From Paenisporosarcina indica (GTDB lineage Bacteria > Bacillota > Bacilli > Bacillales_A > Planococcaceae): 64,000 bases of DNA. The notes below the pieces were generated by a model, which did no database searches, was not told the origin of the DNA, and saw only the letters and a list, made by a program, of their open reading frames with translations. The number at the start of each line of letters is the position of its first letter. Within the stretch, counting starts at the first letter, position 1. A program made the position numbers and the translations under genes. This document shows, in pieces, positions 7,509 to 15,436 of the stretch. The stretch covers positions 124,001-188,000 of the forward strand of contig NZ_MPTA01000003.1 in NCBI RefSeq assembly GCF_001939075.1. The letters run 5' to 3'.

Positions 7509-7811
7509 TTATGCCAGTTCTTCCAATATCATTTTGTTATCAACAAAACGGAATCCTGCTCCTAAATAAGTGTGCTTACGACATTTTTCGCCATCACGGG
7601 ATACGTACAGCTCTCCACAACCTTCGGCTCGCCATCCACCGGGTCCACCTAAATTATTATTGATAATAGTCAAGCCTGAAACCGAAAGTTCGGACAGTGC
7701 TTCTACTAGTTGGAGCGGGCAACCTACTAATCCAAAACCTCATACAGCTACGATATCACCACTTTTCATGTGAGAAATTGCTTCATTCGAAGTTACAATC
7801 TTATTTAATAG
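7509..7811 (-). pseudogene. CoA-transferase subunit A fragment
   Basis: The minus strand translates as a start-proximal segment with Ser-Gly-Asp-Ile-Val-Ala-Val, a TGA where the first Gly of the family motif is expected, then Gly-Phe-Gly-Leu-Val-Gly-Cys-Pro-Leu-Gln-Leu-Val-Glu-Ala-Leu. This is the N-terminal region of family I CoA-transferase alpha subunits (succinyl-CoA:3-ketoacid or 3-oxoadipate type). The frame then runs about 70 codons into sequence I cannot align with the family and ends in TAA. GGAGGATTT remains upstream but no proper start codon does. The beta subunit is absent. The gene order IclR / CoA-transferase / thiolase matches beta-ketoadipate (pca) clusters. Confidence 0.7.
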
Positions 7812-7894
7812 AAATCCTCCTAATTTAGAGCCGATGTAAACCCTTACATTACTATATACAAAAACGGTAATTTAGTTGAAAAACACCTCATAAA

Positions 7895-7933
7895 ATGTAC
7901 ACTATGCGTACAAAAATACGTTATGTGTACCAT
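7895..7933. promoter_or_regulatory. Dyad operator between the CoA-transferase remnant and the IclR gene
   Basis: ATGTACACTATGCGTA and TACGTTATGTGTACCAT form a long imperfect inverted repeat around a 6-base centre (CAAAAA). It lies in the divergent intergenic region, where an IclR-type regulator of a pca-like locus would bind. The assignment is inferred from position and symmetry only. Confidence 0.5.
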
Positions 7934-8045
7934 TTGTTTAGTATATACAGATAATTGTTATTTTTCAAGACATTTCTCAAATATTTAGAATACTCACTCG
8001 TCTAAAATTTAGAAAATATCGAACACAAAGAAAGAAGGGAATTTG

Positions 8046-8851
8046 TTGGAAAATGAAAAAACGCTCCATATTTTGCTAATTCTGTTGCCATGGGATTTGA
8101 AGTATTACGGGCATTTGATTCGAATTCTACCAATATGTCGCTTCGGGACTTGGAGATAAAAACAGGAATCAATAAAGCCACGGTCAGGAAATTCGCTTTG
8201 ACATTAGTCGATTTGGGCTACCTCAATCTCTTACCGGATAATAAATTTGAGCTGAGCCTAAGAGTATTGGCGTTGGGTGCAAATTACTTGGAATCTCTGA
8301 ACTTGCCCGATTTGGCATTACCTGTCCCTGAGTACATAGCTGGAAAAGTGAAAGAATCTACGAACATGGCCATATTGGATGGTCCGGAAGTGGTATATGT
8401 ATTGAGGGTCAATGCTGCGGAGCGGATCATTGGAGCGAATTTACGAGTTGAATCAAGGTTACCCTTACTTTGCAACCTCTTTGGGGAAAGCGCTTGTCCC
8501 TTGGCTCCCAAAAATGGACAGAAAAAAATATGGGATTCAGCAACCATCGAAGCATTTACGAATAAGACAATTACTACTTATGAAGAGTTTGAAGCTCATT
8601 TGGCAACATGCCGTTCCCAAGGCTACACAGAGAGTAATGATGAACTGGAGGTCGGCTTACGTTCTATTGCAATGCCTGTTTTCAATTGAAAAGGTGAACC
8701 CATTGCAGCAATCAATATTTTCACGAATTTGATGAGAAGCTCGGAAAAGCAAATAGCGGAAACTTACTTGCCCGCCCTTTTTGAAGAAGTTAATAAAATC
8801 AATGTGCAAACTGGTTATATCAATAAAGTAACAATTTCCAATCAATATTAA
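8046..8851 (+). pseudogene. IclR-family transcriptional regulator (PcaR-like), multiply disrupted
   Basis: The original gene seems to start at TTG 8046 and end at TAA 8851, about 265 residues, the usual size of IclR regulators. The N-terminal winged helix-turn-helix (Leu-Arg-Asp-Leu-Glu-Ile-Lys-Thr-Gly-Ile-Asn-Lys-Ala-Thr-Val) and the ligand-binding domain are recognisable. At least four lesions are visible: one base lost in the T run at 8071-8074, a frame change near 8455 that is restored in the A run near 8522 (the expected Tyr-Phe-Ala-Thr-Ser-Leu-Gly-Lys lies in the other frame), and TGA at 8687-8689 before Lys-Gly-Glu-Pro-Ile-Ala-Ala-Ile-Asn. It is divergent from the CoA-transferase/thiolase remnants it presumably controlled. 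Confidence 0.85.
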
Positions 8852-8878
8852 AAAAAACCCCAGAAGATGCTTACTGGG
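8851..8878 (-). terminator. Terminator of the patatin-like gene
   Basis: On the minus strand CCCAG, a short loop and CTGGG are followed by seven T, about 25 bp after the stop codon at 8902. Confidence 0.75.
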
Positions 8879-8901
8879 ATTATTTTTCTTTATAAAGAAA
8901 A

Positions 8902-9825
8902 TTATTTTGAAGACATCCATTGATAGATTTTTTGATCAACCGGAGCATGCCAGGTTTTCAGAAATTGAATGGTGCTTTTCCGTCCTCTTTCCATTAATTC
9001 TGTTTTCATCTCATCTGAAAGATCAAATTGAGTCGCACTCGCATCAGTAACAGGAATGAAAACAATATCTTTTTCATACTTTCGAGAAATATACTTTTCA
9101 TCATGTGCATTCTGCATGGTAGAAAAAAGTGCTTCGAATAATTCCAGGCCATTGTCGATTTTATGTTTTTTCCATTTCTGAGAGCCTCGAGTTATTTTCA
9201 AGCCAAGAACTGGACGTTCTCTTTTTCCTTGTGAATCATCAAATATCCACAATGGAAAATTACTTAATACCCCTCCATCTACAACAATATTCTCACCTGA
9301 TCCAACTTTCAATTTGACCGGTTCGAAAAAAAATGGAATCCCACAACTCATACGTAAAGCACGAGCAATGGAGAACGTATCAGCCGCTATCCCGTAATGT
9401 ACCAAATCATCAGGAAGAATGAGCATTCTGCCATTCGTTAAATCGGAAGCAACAAGCTTCAATGTACCAGGTGGCAAATCACCAAATGTGTAAACCCCTT
9501 TGAGTGCCAACTTTTCTAAGAACCAATTTTCCAAAGCTTTCCCTTGATATAAGCCCATTCGAAAATAAAGAAAGAACCATTTCATAAATGGTAACGGTAG
9601 CATGGTTTTGCGAGGATCAATGAGTGTCTTAAAATTTGTATCATCCAACAACTTTTCCATTTCCTTAGCGGTATATCCAGCTGCAATGAAACAGGCAAGT
9701 ATGGCCCCGGCACTCGTTCCTGCTACCCGTTGAAAGCGGAATCCCTTTTCTTCCAACACTTGATACGCCCCAACTAGCGCAAAATCTTTTAAACCTCCCC
9801 CTGAAAACACCCCATCAATTAACAT
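8902..9825 (-). CDS. Patatin-like phospholipase
   Basis: This encodes 307 residues starting behind GGGAGAG. The glycine-rich oxyanion loop Gly-Gly-Gly-Leu-Lys is at residues 9-13, the nucleophile in Gly-Thr-Ser-Ala-Gly at about 36-40, and the catalytic Asp in Val-Asp-Gly-Gly-Val at about 198-201. This Ser/Asp dyad defines bacterial patatins, which hydrolyse acyl groups from phospholipids or glycerolipids. There is no signal peptide. A hydrophobic stretch near residues 78-92 (Phe-Met-Lys-Trp-Phe-Phe-Leu-Tyr-Phe) may contact membrane. It is a single gene. Confidence 0.9.
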   Translation of the reverse strand: MLIDGVFSGGGLKDFALVGAYQVLEEKGFRFQRVAGTSAGAILACFIAAGYTAKEMEKLLDDTNFKTLIDPRKTMLPLPFMKWFFLYFRMGLYQGKALENWFLEKLALKGVYTFGDLPPGTLKLVASDLTNGRMLILPDDLVHYGIAADTFSIARALRMSCGIPFFFEPVKLKVGSGENIVVDGGVLSNFPLWIFDDSQGKRERPVLGLKITRGSQKWKKHKIDNGLELFEALFSTMQNAHDEKYISRKYEKDIVFIPVTDASATQFDLSDEMKTELMERGRKSTIQFLKTWHAPVDQKIYQWMSSK

Positions 9826-9999
9826 TCATTACGCTCTCCCTTTTCTTGTCGTTGTTACACTTTAAGAAGAAAGACGAAGAATTAGAACCTGAACGGAATA
9901 AATGGGTAACCTTTTCTTAAATACCTCTACCTATCATCAAAGGAATAAATCATATATAAAATGACTACAATAATAGTATTAAATTTAAGGGGCTATAAG

Positions 10000-10296
10000 A
10001 TGTTATTATTTAAATATTTTAAAGACGCTTCAGGCGAATATTTAGGAATTCGAGATGAATATGTTTACTATGTGTTCATTCCTGCAACGAACAAAAAAGA
10101 GCAAATCATTACGTTATTTAGCTTTGCTTACGAAAAAATCGAAAAACATTATTTAGAAAACAAAGAAGAAATCCATCAAATGAAACTGTTTATGACACCA
10201 GATCCACTCGTTGTGGAACGAATCAGCGCGGTCACTAATTACCAAAGGATTTTTAATATTAGTCATGAAGAATTTTTAGAGACTTTCCCTGGCTAA
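10000..10296 (+). CDS. Small protein of unknown function
   Basis: This encodes 98 residues from the ATG at 10000, with AAGGGG 7-12 bases upstream; an in-frame ATG at 9961 lacks a good site. The sequence is soluble, aromatic-rich (Tyr-Val-Tyr-Tyr-Val-Phe-Ile) and ends with Phe-Leu-Glu-Thr-Phe-Pro-Gly. No family was recognised. It stands alone before tlp. Confidence 0.5.
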   Translation: MLLFKYFKDASGEYLGIRDEYVYYVFIPATNKKEQIITLFSFAYEKIEKHYLENKEEIHQMKLFMTPDPLVVERISAVTNYQRIFNISHEEFLETFPG

Positions 10297-10412
10297 CAAC
10301 AACAGTCTTCATATAATGAGCCGATTTTGCTAAGTATTGATTTTCGGAAATAAATACTTTTTTTGAACTTGGGAATACTATCTCTTGAAGGTTAAATAAA
10401 GGAGGTAGAACA

Positions 10413-10649
10413 ATGTCAGATAGAAGAATTACTCCACAACCGAATGATTCAGCTAATAATGAAGAACGATTAGAGAATACAATTGGTAATATGGAAGCTG
10501 CAGAAGAGGCCATGGCATTCGCAGATGGAAAAGAACTTGAGTCAATTAAGAAGGCAAACGCGCGACGTAAAGAAAGTATTGAGGGATTGCAAAGTGAAAT
10601 AAAAACACAAAATGAATCTCGAATCAACGGATATCACGAGTATCTCTAA
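10413..10649 (+). CDS. tlp: Small acid-soluble spore protein Tlp
   Basis: This encodes 78 residues behind AAAGGAGG. It matches the Tlp family: Arg-Leu-Glu-Asn-Thr-Ile-Gly-Asn-Met-Glu-Ala-Ala-Glu-Glu-Ala, then Asn-Ala-Arg-Arg-Lys-Glu-Ser-Ile-Glu, then Glu-Ser-Arg-Ile-Asn-Gly-Tyr near the end. In B. subtilis Tlp is made in the forespore under SigG and SigF control and is packed in the spore core. Its presence supports a spore-forming host. The upstream GAATACTA could be a SigG -10 element, but a matching -35 is not clear. Confidence 0.92.
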   Translation: MSDRRITPQPNDSANNEERLENTIGNMEAAEEAMAFADGKELESIKKANARRKESIEGLQSEIKTQNESRINGYHEYL

Positions 10650-10661
10650 ATATTTTTACAA

Positions 10662-10699
10662 AAAACACCTCCATTATTTGAAATAATGGAGGTGTTTTC
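10662..10699. terminator. Bidirectional terminator between tlp and the SurA-N lipoprotein gene
   Basis: AAAACACCTCCATTATT and its near-complement form a long stem with A and T runs on both flanks, so it can serve both convergent genes. Confidence 0.9.
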
Positions 10700-10709
10700 A
10701 CCGCTAAAT

Positions 10710-11465
10710 TTATATTTTCAACTCAATTTTGGCATCTGCTTTGATCTCTTCAAGATGTTTTACAAATACTTCTTGCTGTTGTTGTTGTACAAGTAACCCT
10801 TTAATTTTTTCACTGACCTCTTCTAATGGAGGAAATTCTTGTCCAGCTTCCTTAGTCTGAGCTGCAGCTTGATCATAATACTCTTGAATTTCTTTATCTG
10901 TCACTTCTTTTGCCGGTACTACTTTGTTTTGATATTTTTCAAATAGAATGGACTCACCAATTTGTTCTTTCAATGTTTTTTCATCCATTTTTTCGGCTTT
11001 GAGTGATTTTTGCATCGCTTCCTCGCCACCTATTTGTTCTTGAATCGACGCATATTTTTCTTCTATTTCAGCTTCTGATGCAGTTAAATTAGCTTCTTTT
11101 GCTTTTTGAACAATCAAGGTTTGGCTTACAAGCGAATCAAGTGTTGTCTTTTTGATTTGTTCGGCTGCTTCTTTGCTAGTTGGGTCTTGGCCCATTTGCT
11201 GCATTTCACTTTGGATTGAAAACAACACAGAATTATACATTAACCCTGTCAGTTCCTCATCATTAACAACTGCCACAATTTCACTCTCGTCCACTTGTTG
11301 CTCAGCCAGTTTGGCTTGTATTTCTTTTTCATCCGTTGTTGCTTCTTGCGTTGTTTTCTCTTTTGGTGTTTCTTCTTTTGTTGCTTTATCTTCGTCTCCG
11401 CAAGCAGCTAAAGTAAATGCTAATGCACCAACTGCAAACGGCAATAATAATTTTTTGAATTTCAT
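10710..11465 (-). CDS. Lipoprotein with SurA N-terminal (chaperone-like) domain
   Basis: This encodes 251 residues. A lipoprotein signal with Leu-Ala-Ala-Cys is at residues 18-21. A charged Glu/Lys/Thr linker follows to about residue 60, then a helical SurA_N-like domain (Val-Val-Asn-Asp-Glu-Glu-Leu-Thr-Gly, then long amphipathic helices) and a C-terminal helix with a Gln run. The architecture resembles PrsA/SurA foldases but the parvulin rotamase domain is absent, so it is more likely a chaperone-type holder at the outer face of the membrane. It is a single gene, convergent with tlp. Confidence 0.8.
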   Translation of the reverse strand: MKFKKLLLPFAVGALAFTLAACGDEDKATKEETPKEKTTQEATTDEKEIQAKLAEQQVDESEIVAVVNDEELTGLMYNSVLFSIQSEMQQMGQDPTSKEAAEQIKKTTLDSLVSQTLIVQKAKEANLTASEAEIEEKYASIQEQIGGEEAMQKSLKAEKMDEKTLKEQIGESILFEKYQNKVVPAKEVTDKEIQEYYDQAAAQTKEAGQEFPPLEEVSEKIKGLLVQQQQQEVFVKHLEEIKADAKIELKI

Positions 11466-12027
11466 GCAATGTAAACCCCTTTCAAATCTTTAGACCTTCA
11501 TATTAATAAAGCCTACTCTGTATAATAACGAATATTCATATAAAGATAAACCCATACCCTTCTAATACATCAAATTAATATCTATTTGTCATTTAGTTAA
11601 CAATTCTAAAACAGAAGGTCATATACGTAACAAGTCATCCTAAATTTGCCAACTCATAAGTTGAAGCGTTCTATAACTGTAAAGGAAAAAACATTTGAAA
11701 TGTCTGACTATCCATAAGGATTCATCTTGTGATAACGATTACTTAATCAGTATGTGTTGTCTCACTCCAGTTTATATATAGAATTATATGGGAGTGCGCT
11801 GATGAACAGCAGCATGAAACCACGGGCAGGAACCGCTGCCCGTTTCCGCTCACGGCTTGCAATAGGAGTTGAATTAAATTTCAATAAACGATTAATCCGC
11901 TCAAAGCCACCTCTAGACTAGGAAAGCGAGATAATCTTTTAAGTAATTGGATAGAAATGGAACGTAATAATTATAAAAATTGGGAGAAGATAAAAAGGAA
12001 TAAATAATAACAAGAGGCGGTTATGCT
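11466..12027. other. Intergenic region with one possible 39-residue ORF
   Basis: The first about 300 bp are AT-rich with no supported gene. The second part is locally GC-richer and contains a stable hairpin GGGCAGGAACCGCTGCCC at about 11824-11841. A short ORF at 11802-11921 runs through it (listed separately). Confidence 0.5.
11802..11921 (+). CDS. Possible short basic peptide gene (39 aa)
   Basis: The ORF starts with ATG after GGGAGTGCGCTG and ends in TAG. The product is Arg/Lys-rich (Lys-Pro-Arg-Ala-Gly-Thr-Ala-Ala-Arg-Phe-Arg-Ser-Arg). Its base composition is clearly higher in GC than the flanks, and a GC-rich hairpin sits inside it, so this may instead be a structured RNA or repeat. I would not assign a function. 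Confidence 0.25.
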   Translation: MNSSMKPRAGTAARFRSRLAIGVELNFNKRLIRSKPPLD

Positions 12028-12708
12028 ATGTCCATGGAATGGTTTAACAGAGTAACTAGTGAACTTCAGGATCATTTAAAATCGATTTGTGAAGAGTACG
12101 ACCAAACTGGTCATATGACGATCAATCAAAGTGCAAAACATCCGCGAATTGAGTTCTTTGTTGAGACAGAAGATGACGAAAGAGACTACTTTTGCACCCT
12201 CCTCTTTGATCCGTACAATACAGAGTTTTACATTGAGAGTTTTGATTTGTCTCTCGAACAGCCAACAAGAGTTATTCTTTCTGATTTTGAAGCGGTTGTT
12301 GACGCTGTCCATCATAGCTTCCATGATTTTATGAGCGAAGATAGTGAAGTTTATTATGTGGATGAAGATGAAAACATATTAGAGGATGAGGAAGTCGAAG
12401 GCTATTACTTAAGTGAAGTGATTGACGATGAAGAAACGCTTGAAGTAATTGATGTGGAATGGGAAACCCCTGAAGTCACTGCTTTCCAAATCGAGGATGA
12501 AATTGAAGTAACCTATCAATTTGGAGTAGACAGCGCAAATGGCGATGGTGTTCTCCGACGGGTAAACCGAGTATGGACTGAAGACGAAGAGCTTGTCGAA
12601 GACGAAAGTACCTTCACCTTTTCAAAGGAAGAGGCCAGCACAATTATCGCAATGATTGCAAGCCATATGCATACAATGACTGGATACGATGAAATTTCAA
12701 ATCTGTAA
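12028..12708 (+). CDS. Highly acidic protein of unknown function
   Basis: This encodes 226 residues. It is very rich in Asp and Glu, especially at residues 103-150 (Glu-Asp-Ser-Glu-Val, Asp-Glu-Asp-Glu, Ile-Leu-Glu-Asp-Glu-Glu). The N-terminal half looks like a mixed alpha/beta domain (Ile-Glu-Phe-Phe-Val-Glu-Thr-Glu-Asp-Asp-Glu). The C-terminus has a Phe-Ser-Lys-Glu-Glu-Ala-Ser-Thr-Ile-Ile-Ala-Met helix. There is no signal peptide. The ribosome site (AGAGGCGG) is modest. A degenerate 21-bp tandem repeat begins 25 bp after its stop. I do not recognise the family. Confidence 0.65.
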   Translation: MSMEWFNRVTSELQDHLKSICEEYDQTGHMTINQSAKHPRIEFFVETEDDERDYFCTLLFDPYNTEFYIESFDLSLEQPTRVILSDFEAVVDAVHHSFHDFMSEDSEVYYVDEDENILEDEEVEGYYLSEVIDDEETLEVIDVEWETPEVTAFQIEDEIEVTYQFGVDSANGDGVLRRVNRVWTEDEELVEDESTFTFSKEEASTIIAMIASHMHTMTGYDEISNL

Positions 12709-12732
12709 TTGAATATATTATTCCAATCCTCG

Positions 12733-12815
12733 AGATATTTGGATAAAGAGTGTGGATATCTGCACAAGCCACTAGTTTAATTATATCTGGACAAGCTTTA
12801 ATTATATCTAGACAA
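12733..12815. repeat. Degenerate 21-bp tandem repeat (ATATCTGGACAAG core)
   Basis: Core elements ATATTTGGATAAAG (12735), ATATCTGCACAAG (12756), ATATCTGGACAAG (12783) and ATATCTAGACAAA (12804) are spaced 21, 27 and 21 bp apart. The last two units match over nearly the full 21 bp. The period and the position after a gene end resemble the array at 919-1003, with a different core. Confidence 0.6.
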
Positions 12816-12844
12816 ATCCCTATCACCAAAAGAATGAAGAAATG

Positions 12845-12878
12845 AAAAAGAGGATCGAAGTGAGTGTCACTTCGATTC
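12845..12878 (-). terminator. Terminator of the repeat-containing membrane protein gene
   Basis: On the minus strand ATCGAAGTGA and TCACTTCGAT form a 10-bp stem with a 3-base loop, followed by CCTCTTTTTC. Confidence 0.85.
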
Positions 12879-12897
12879 TCTTGCTCTTTACAAGATA

Positions 12898-13683
12898 TTA
12901 GTTTTCATATGCCTCTAATTGATTTTCATATTCATATTGAACCATTTCATAGTCACTACCCCAATTTGAAAGGGCCGCTTGTAAAATATTCTTTTTCACG
13001 TCCGTATCAAGATTTAGATCCTGTACCCAATTGTAAGCAGCGATTTGATTATCGTATTGATATACAATCATTTCGTAATCGTTATCCCAATCATTAATCG
13101 CATTGTTTAGTAATACTTCTTCATGTTCTTCATCAATTGTTAGGTTAGCTAAGCTTGCGTACGCCGACATTTGATTTTCGTACTGGTAATCTTGCATTTC
13201 ATAGTCACCATCCCAATCAATTTCTGCTTGGGCTAATACTTCTTTTTCAACTGAGCTTTTATCTAATGCTTGTATTGCATTGCTGAATTTAGTCGATTCT
13301 TCTTGTTTTTTCGCTTCAACCTCTGCGGCTTCTTTGGCCTTAGCATCCGCGATTGCCTGTGCTTCAGCTTCTGCCTTGGCTTGTGCATCCGCTTCTTCTT
13401 TAGCCAGTGCCTCAGCATCTGCCTTGGCCTTTGCTTCTTCAGCCTCTTTTTCAGCCATCTCTGTTTCTTCATCTGATTCCTGAACATCTTCAGCTTCTTC
13501 TTCTGAGGAAACAGTTTCAACTTCATTTGAAGGAAGTGATAAACCTATGATGAAAAAGACCAAACCAAGAACTGTTACAATTCCGGCCATTTTTTTGGAT
13601 CTCTTTTTAAATAAAGCAACCACCAACATGATTACACCTATAATTATTCCTAGAACACCTAGTAATCCAAAAATTGCATCCAT
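12898..13683 (-). CDS. Membrane-anchored protein with Ala/Glu coiled coil and three WDxDYEM repeats
   Basis: This encodes 261 residues in three parts. Residues 4-50 form two membrane segments separated by Lys-Lys-Arg-Ser-Lys-Lys. Residues 55-125 are an Ala/Glu/Lys/Asp-rich segment that should be a long charged helix or coiled coil. Residues from about 150 to the end are three tandem copies of a 42-residue unit whose core reads Asn/Asp-Trp-Asp/Gly-x-Asp-Tyr-Glu-Met-x-x-Tyr-x-Tyr-x-Asn-Gln-x-x-Ala-Tyr (cores at about 155, 197 and 239). The strict spacing and the kept aromatic residues suggest a real repeat domain outside or inside the membrane. I do not know this family. The gene stands alone with its own terminator. 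Confidence 0.75.
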   Translation of the reverse strand: MDAIFGLLGVLGIIIGVIMLVVALFKKRSKKMAGIVTVLGLVFFIIGLSLPSNEVETVSSEEEAEDVQESDEETEMAEKEAEEAKAKADAEALAKEEADAQAKAEAEAQAIADAKAKEAAEVEAKKQEESTKFSNAIQALDKSSVEKEVLAQAEIDWDGDYEMQDYQYENQMSAYASLANLTIDEEHEEVLLNNAINDWDNDYEMIVYQYDNQIAAYNWVQDLNLDTDVKKNILQAALSNWGSDYEMVQYEYENQLEAYEN

Positions 13684-14033
13684 TTCTACGTCCTTCTTTC
13701 TATGTAAGTCCTAACCCTCTGATTTTAATAGGAATCTACAAAAATAAGTTATAATTTAGACCTATGTTTTAATTCGAGTAACATATAACCATTACATGTT
13801 ATCATGTGTATTGCATTTATGTAACAGAAGATTACGAGATTGTGACAGGCAAAGTTTTCCTTTCCAACTACTTTTGCCCACATGGATTTTAATTGAATCG
13901 ACGAAAGAACGTGATTTTACTAATAAATCACAGGTTATTAGGAAAGGTGATATAACAATCCACAAAAATAAAAAGGAATCCAGTATCGTAAAGTAACTGG
14001 ATTCCAATCAATTGTCTTAAATAGTCTTACCTT
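13684..14033. other. Intergenic region between the repeat protein and dctP
   Basis: This holds only the dctP terminator (13969-14005) and probably the promoter of the gene at 12898. A short plus-strand ORF (13796-13996) has no ribosome site and is not supported. Confidence 0.6.
13969..14005 (-). terminator. Terminator of dctP
   Basis: On the minus strand GGAATCCAGT and ACTGGATTCC form a 10-bp stem followed by TTTTTATTTTTG. Confidence 0.92.
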
Positions 14034-15317
14034 TTACAGCGCTTCGACTTCGCGTGCCTTCATAGCTTTTAGTTCAGTAAGTGCTCCCTTGCTTTTCGTT
14101 TCATCAAACTCATTAACACTTTTCGCTACTACGATTGTTGCAATTCCGTTACCAATTAGGTTAACGATTGCTCGTCCTTCACTCATGAAACGATCCACAC
14201 CAAGAAGTAGTGCCAATCCTTCAAGAGGAATTACTTGCAGAGCAGATAATGTAGATGCCAATACGATAAATCCGCTTCCTGTTACACCTGCTGCACCTTT
14301 AGACGTTAACATCAATACCAAGATAATCGTAATTTGTTGTGCGATTGATAAATCCACACCAAATACCTGGGCCAAGAAGACTACAGCCATTGATAGATAA
14401 ATAGATGTACCATCTAGGTTGAATGAATAGCCAGTTGGAATAACTAGTCCCACAACTGATTTGGATGCTCCATAGCGTTCCATTTTATCCATCATTCGTG
14501 GCAATACAGACTCCGAAGAACTTGTTCCCAAAACAATTAGAATTTCATCTTTGATGAACTTCAAGTAGTTCCAAAGACTAAACCCATAAATCTTACAGAT
14601 GATATTCAGAACCACGAAAATGAATAAGAACATTGTCATATAGACAGAAATCATCAATTTACCTAATGGTACAAGTGAAGTAAGCCCAAAATGTCCGATT
14701 GTATATGCCATGGCAGCAAAGGCACCGATTGGAGCCGCTTTCATAACATAACCAATGATTTTAAAGAAGACCAATGAAAGTCGATCTAGTAGGTCAATGA
14801 TTGGTTTCCCTTTTTCTCCAAGTGCCGCTAGTCCTACACCAAATAACACCGAGAAGAACAATACTTGTAAAATATCACCTTTAGCAAATGCATCAACCAT
14901 ATTAGAAGGAACAATATGTGTGACAAACTCCATCCAGTTAATACTTTGACCGCCATTAGCCGTATATTGAGACACATCACCTTTTTCAAGCTCATTAAAG
15001 TTAAGTCCCTCTCCAGGTTTTAACACATTAACAACGATCAGTCCGATTAGGAGTGCGAAAGTTGTAACCACCTCAAAATAGATGAAGGCTTTACCGCCGA
15101 CTTTTCCCACTTTTTTCATATCACCCATTTTCGCGATTCCTAGTACAATGGTTAAGAAAATAATTGGAGCAATGACCATTTTAATGGCATTGATAAATGT
15201 ATCGCCGATTGGCTTCATTTCTTTTCCGATATTCGGCCAAATCAATCCTACTAAAACACCGATGATGATAGCCGTTAAAACTTGAAAGGTTAAATTTTTG
15301 TATATTTGTTTTTTCAT
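14034..15317 (-). CDS. dctP: C4-dicarboxylate/proton symporter DctP (DAACS family)
   Basis: This encodes 427 residues from the ATG at 15317, which is preceded by AAGGAGGAG; an ATG 33 bases upstream overlaps that site. Family landmarks are visible: the serine-rich loop Thr-Ser-Ser-Ser-Glu-Ser-Val-Leu-Pro near residue 275 (re-entrant hairpin 1), Pro-Thr-Gly-Tyr-Ser-Phe-Asn-Leu-Asp-Gly-Thr at about 305, and Ser-Lys-Gly-Ala-Ala-Gly-Val-Thr-Gly-Ser at about 345. DctA/DctP proteins import succinate, fumarate and malate with cations. The gene follows dctB/dctS/dctR as in B. subtilis. A cre box 50 bp upstream indicates CcpA control. Confidence 0.92.
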   Translation of the reverse strand: MKKQIYKNLTFQVLTAIIIGVLVGLIWPNIGKEMKPIGDTFINAIKMVIAPIIFLTIVLGIAKMGDMKKVGKVGGKAFIYFEVVTTFALLIGLIVVNVLKPGEGLNFNELEKGDVSQYTANGGQSINWMEFVTHIVPSNMVDAFAKGDILQVLFFSVLFGVGLAALGEKGKPIIDLLDRLSLVFFKIIGYVMKAAPIGAFAAMAYTIGHFGLTSLVPLGKLMISVYMTMFLFIFVVLNIICKIYGFSLWNYLKFIKDEILIVLGTSSSESVLPRMMDKMERYGASKSVVGLVIPTGYSFNLDGTSIYLSMAVVFLAQVFGVDLSIAQQITIILVLMLTSKGAAGVTGSGFIVLASTLSALQVIPLEGLALLLGVDRFMSEGRAIVNLIGNGIATIVVAKSVNEFDETKSKGALTELKAMKAREVEAL

Positions 15318-15366
15318 TTTTTCTCCTCCTTTTTCTGAATAGTAATTCATCTTTTCTATTCTCAGA

Positions 15367-15380
15367 TGATAACGCTTTCA
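15367..15380. promoter_or_regulatory. Catabolite-responsive element (cre) before dctP
   Basis: TGAAAGCGTTATCA on the minus strand is a perfect match to the CcpA consensus TGWAANCGNTNWCA. It lies between dctR and dctP, about 50 bp from the dctP start, and predicts repression when preferred sugars are present. Confidence 0.8.
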
Positions 15381-15436
15381 TTGAAAGAGGAAAAGCTTAT
15401 GGTCATAACGAATATTTTGGTCATTTTGGTCTTACA

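Noticed and set aside
8284-8547. 87-codon minus-strand ORF
   Set aside because: It is a shadow of the IclR pseudogene with no ribosome site.
13270-13483. Ala/Ser- or Cys/Phe-rich plus-strand ORFs
   Set aside because: They are antisense to the Ala/Glu coiled-coil part of the gene at 12898; the low-complexity sequence keeps several frames open.
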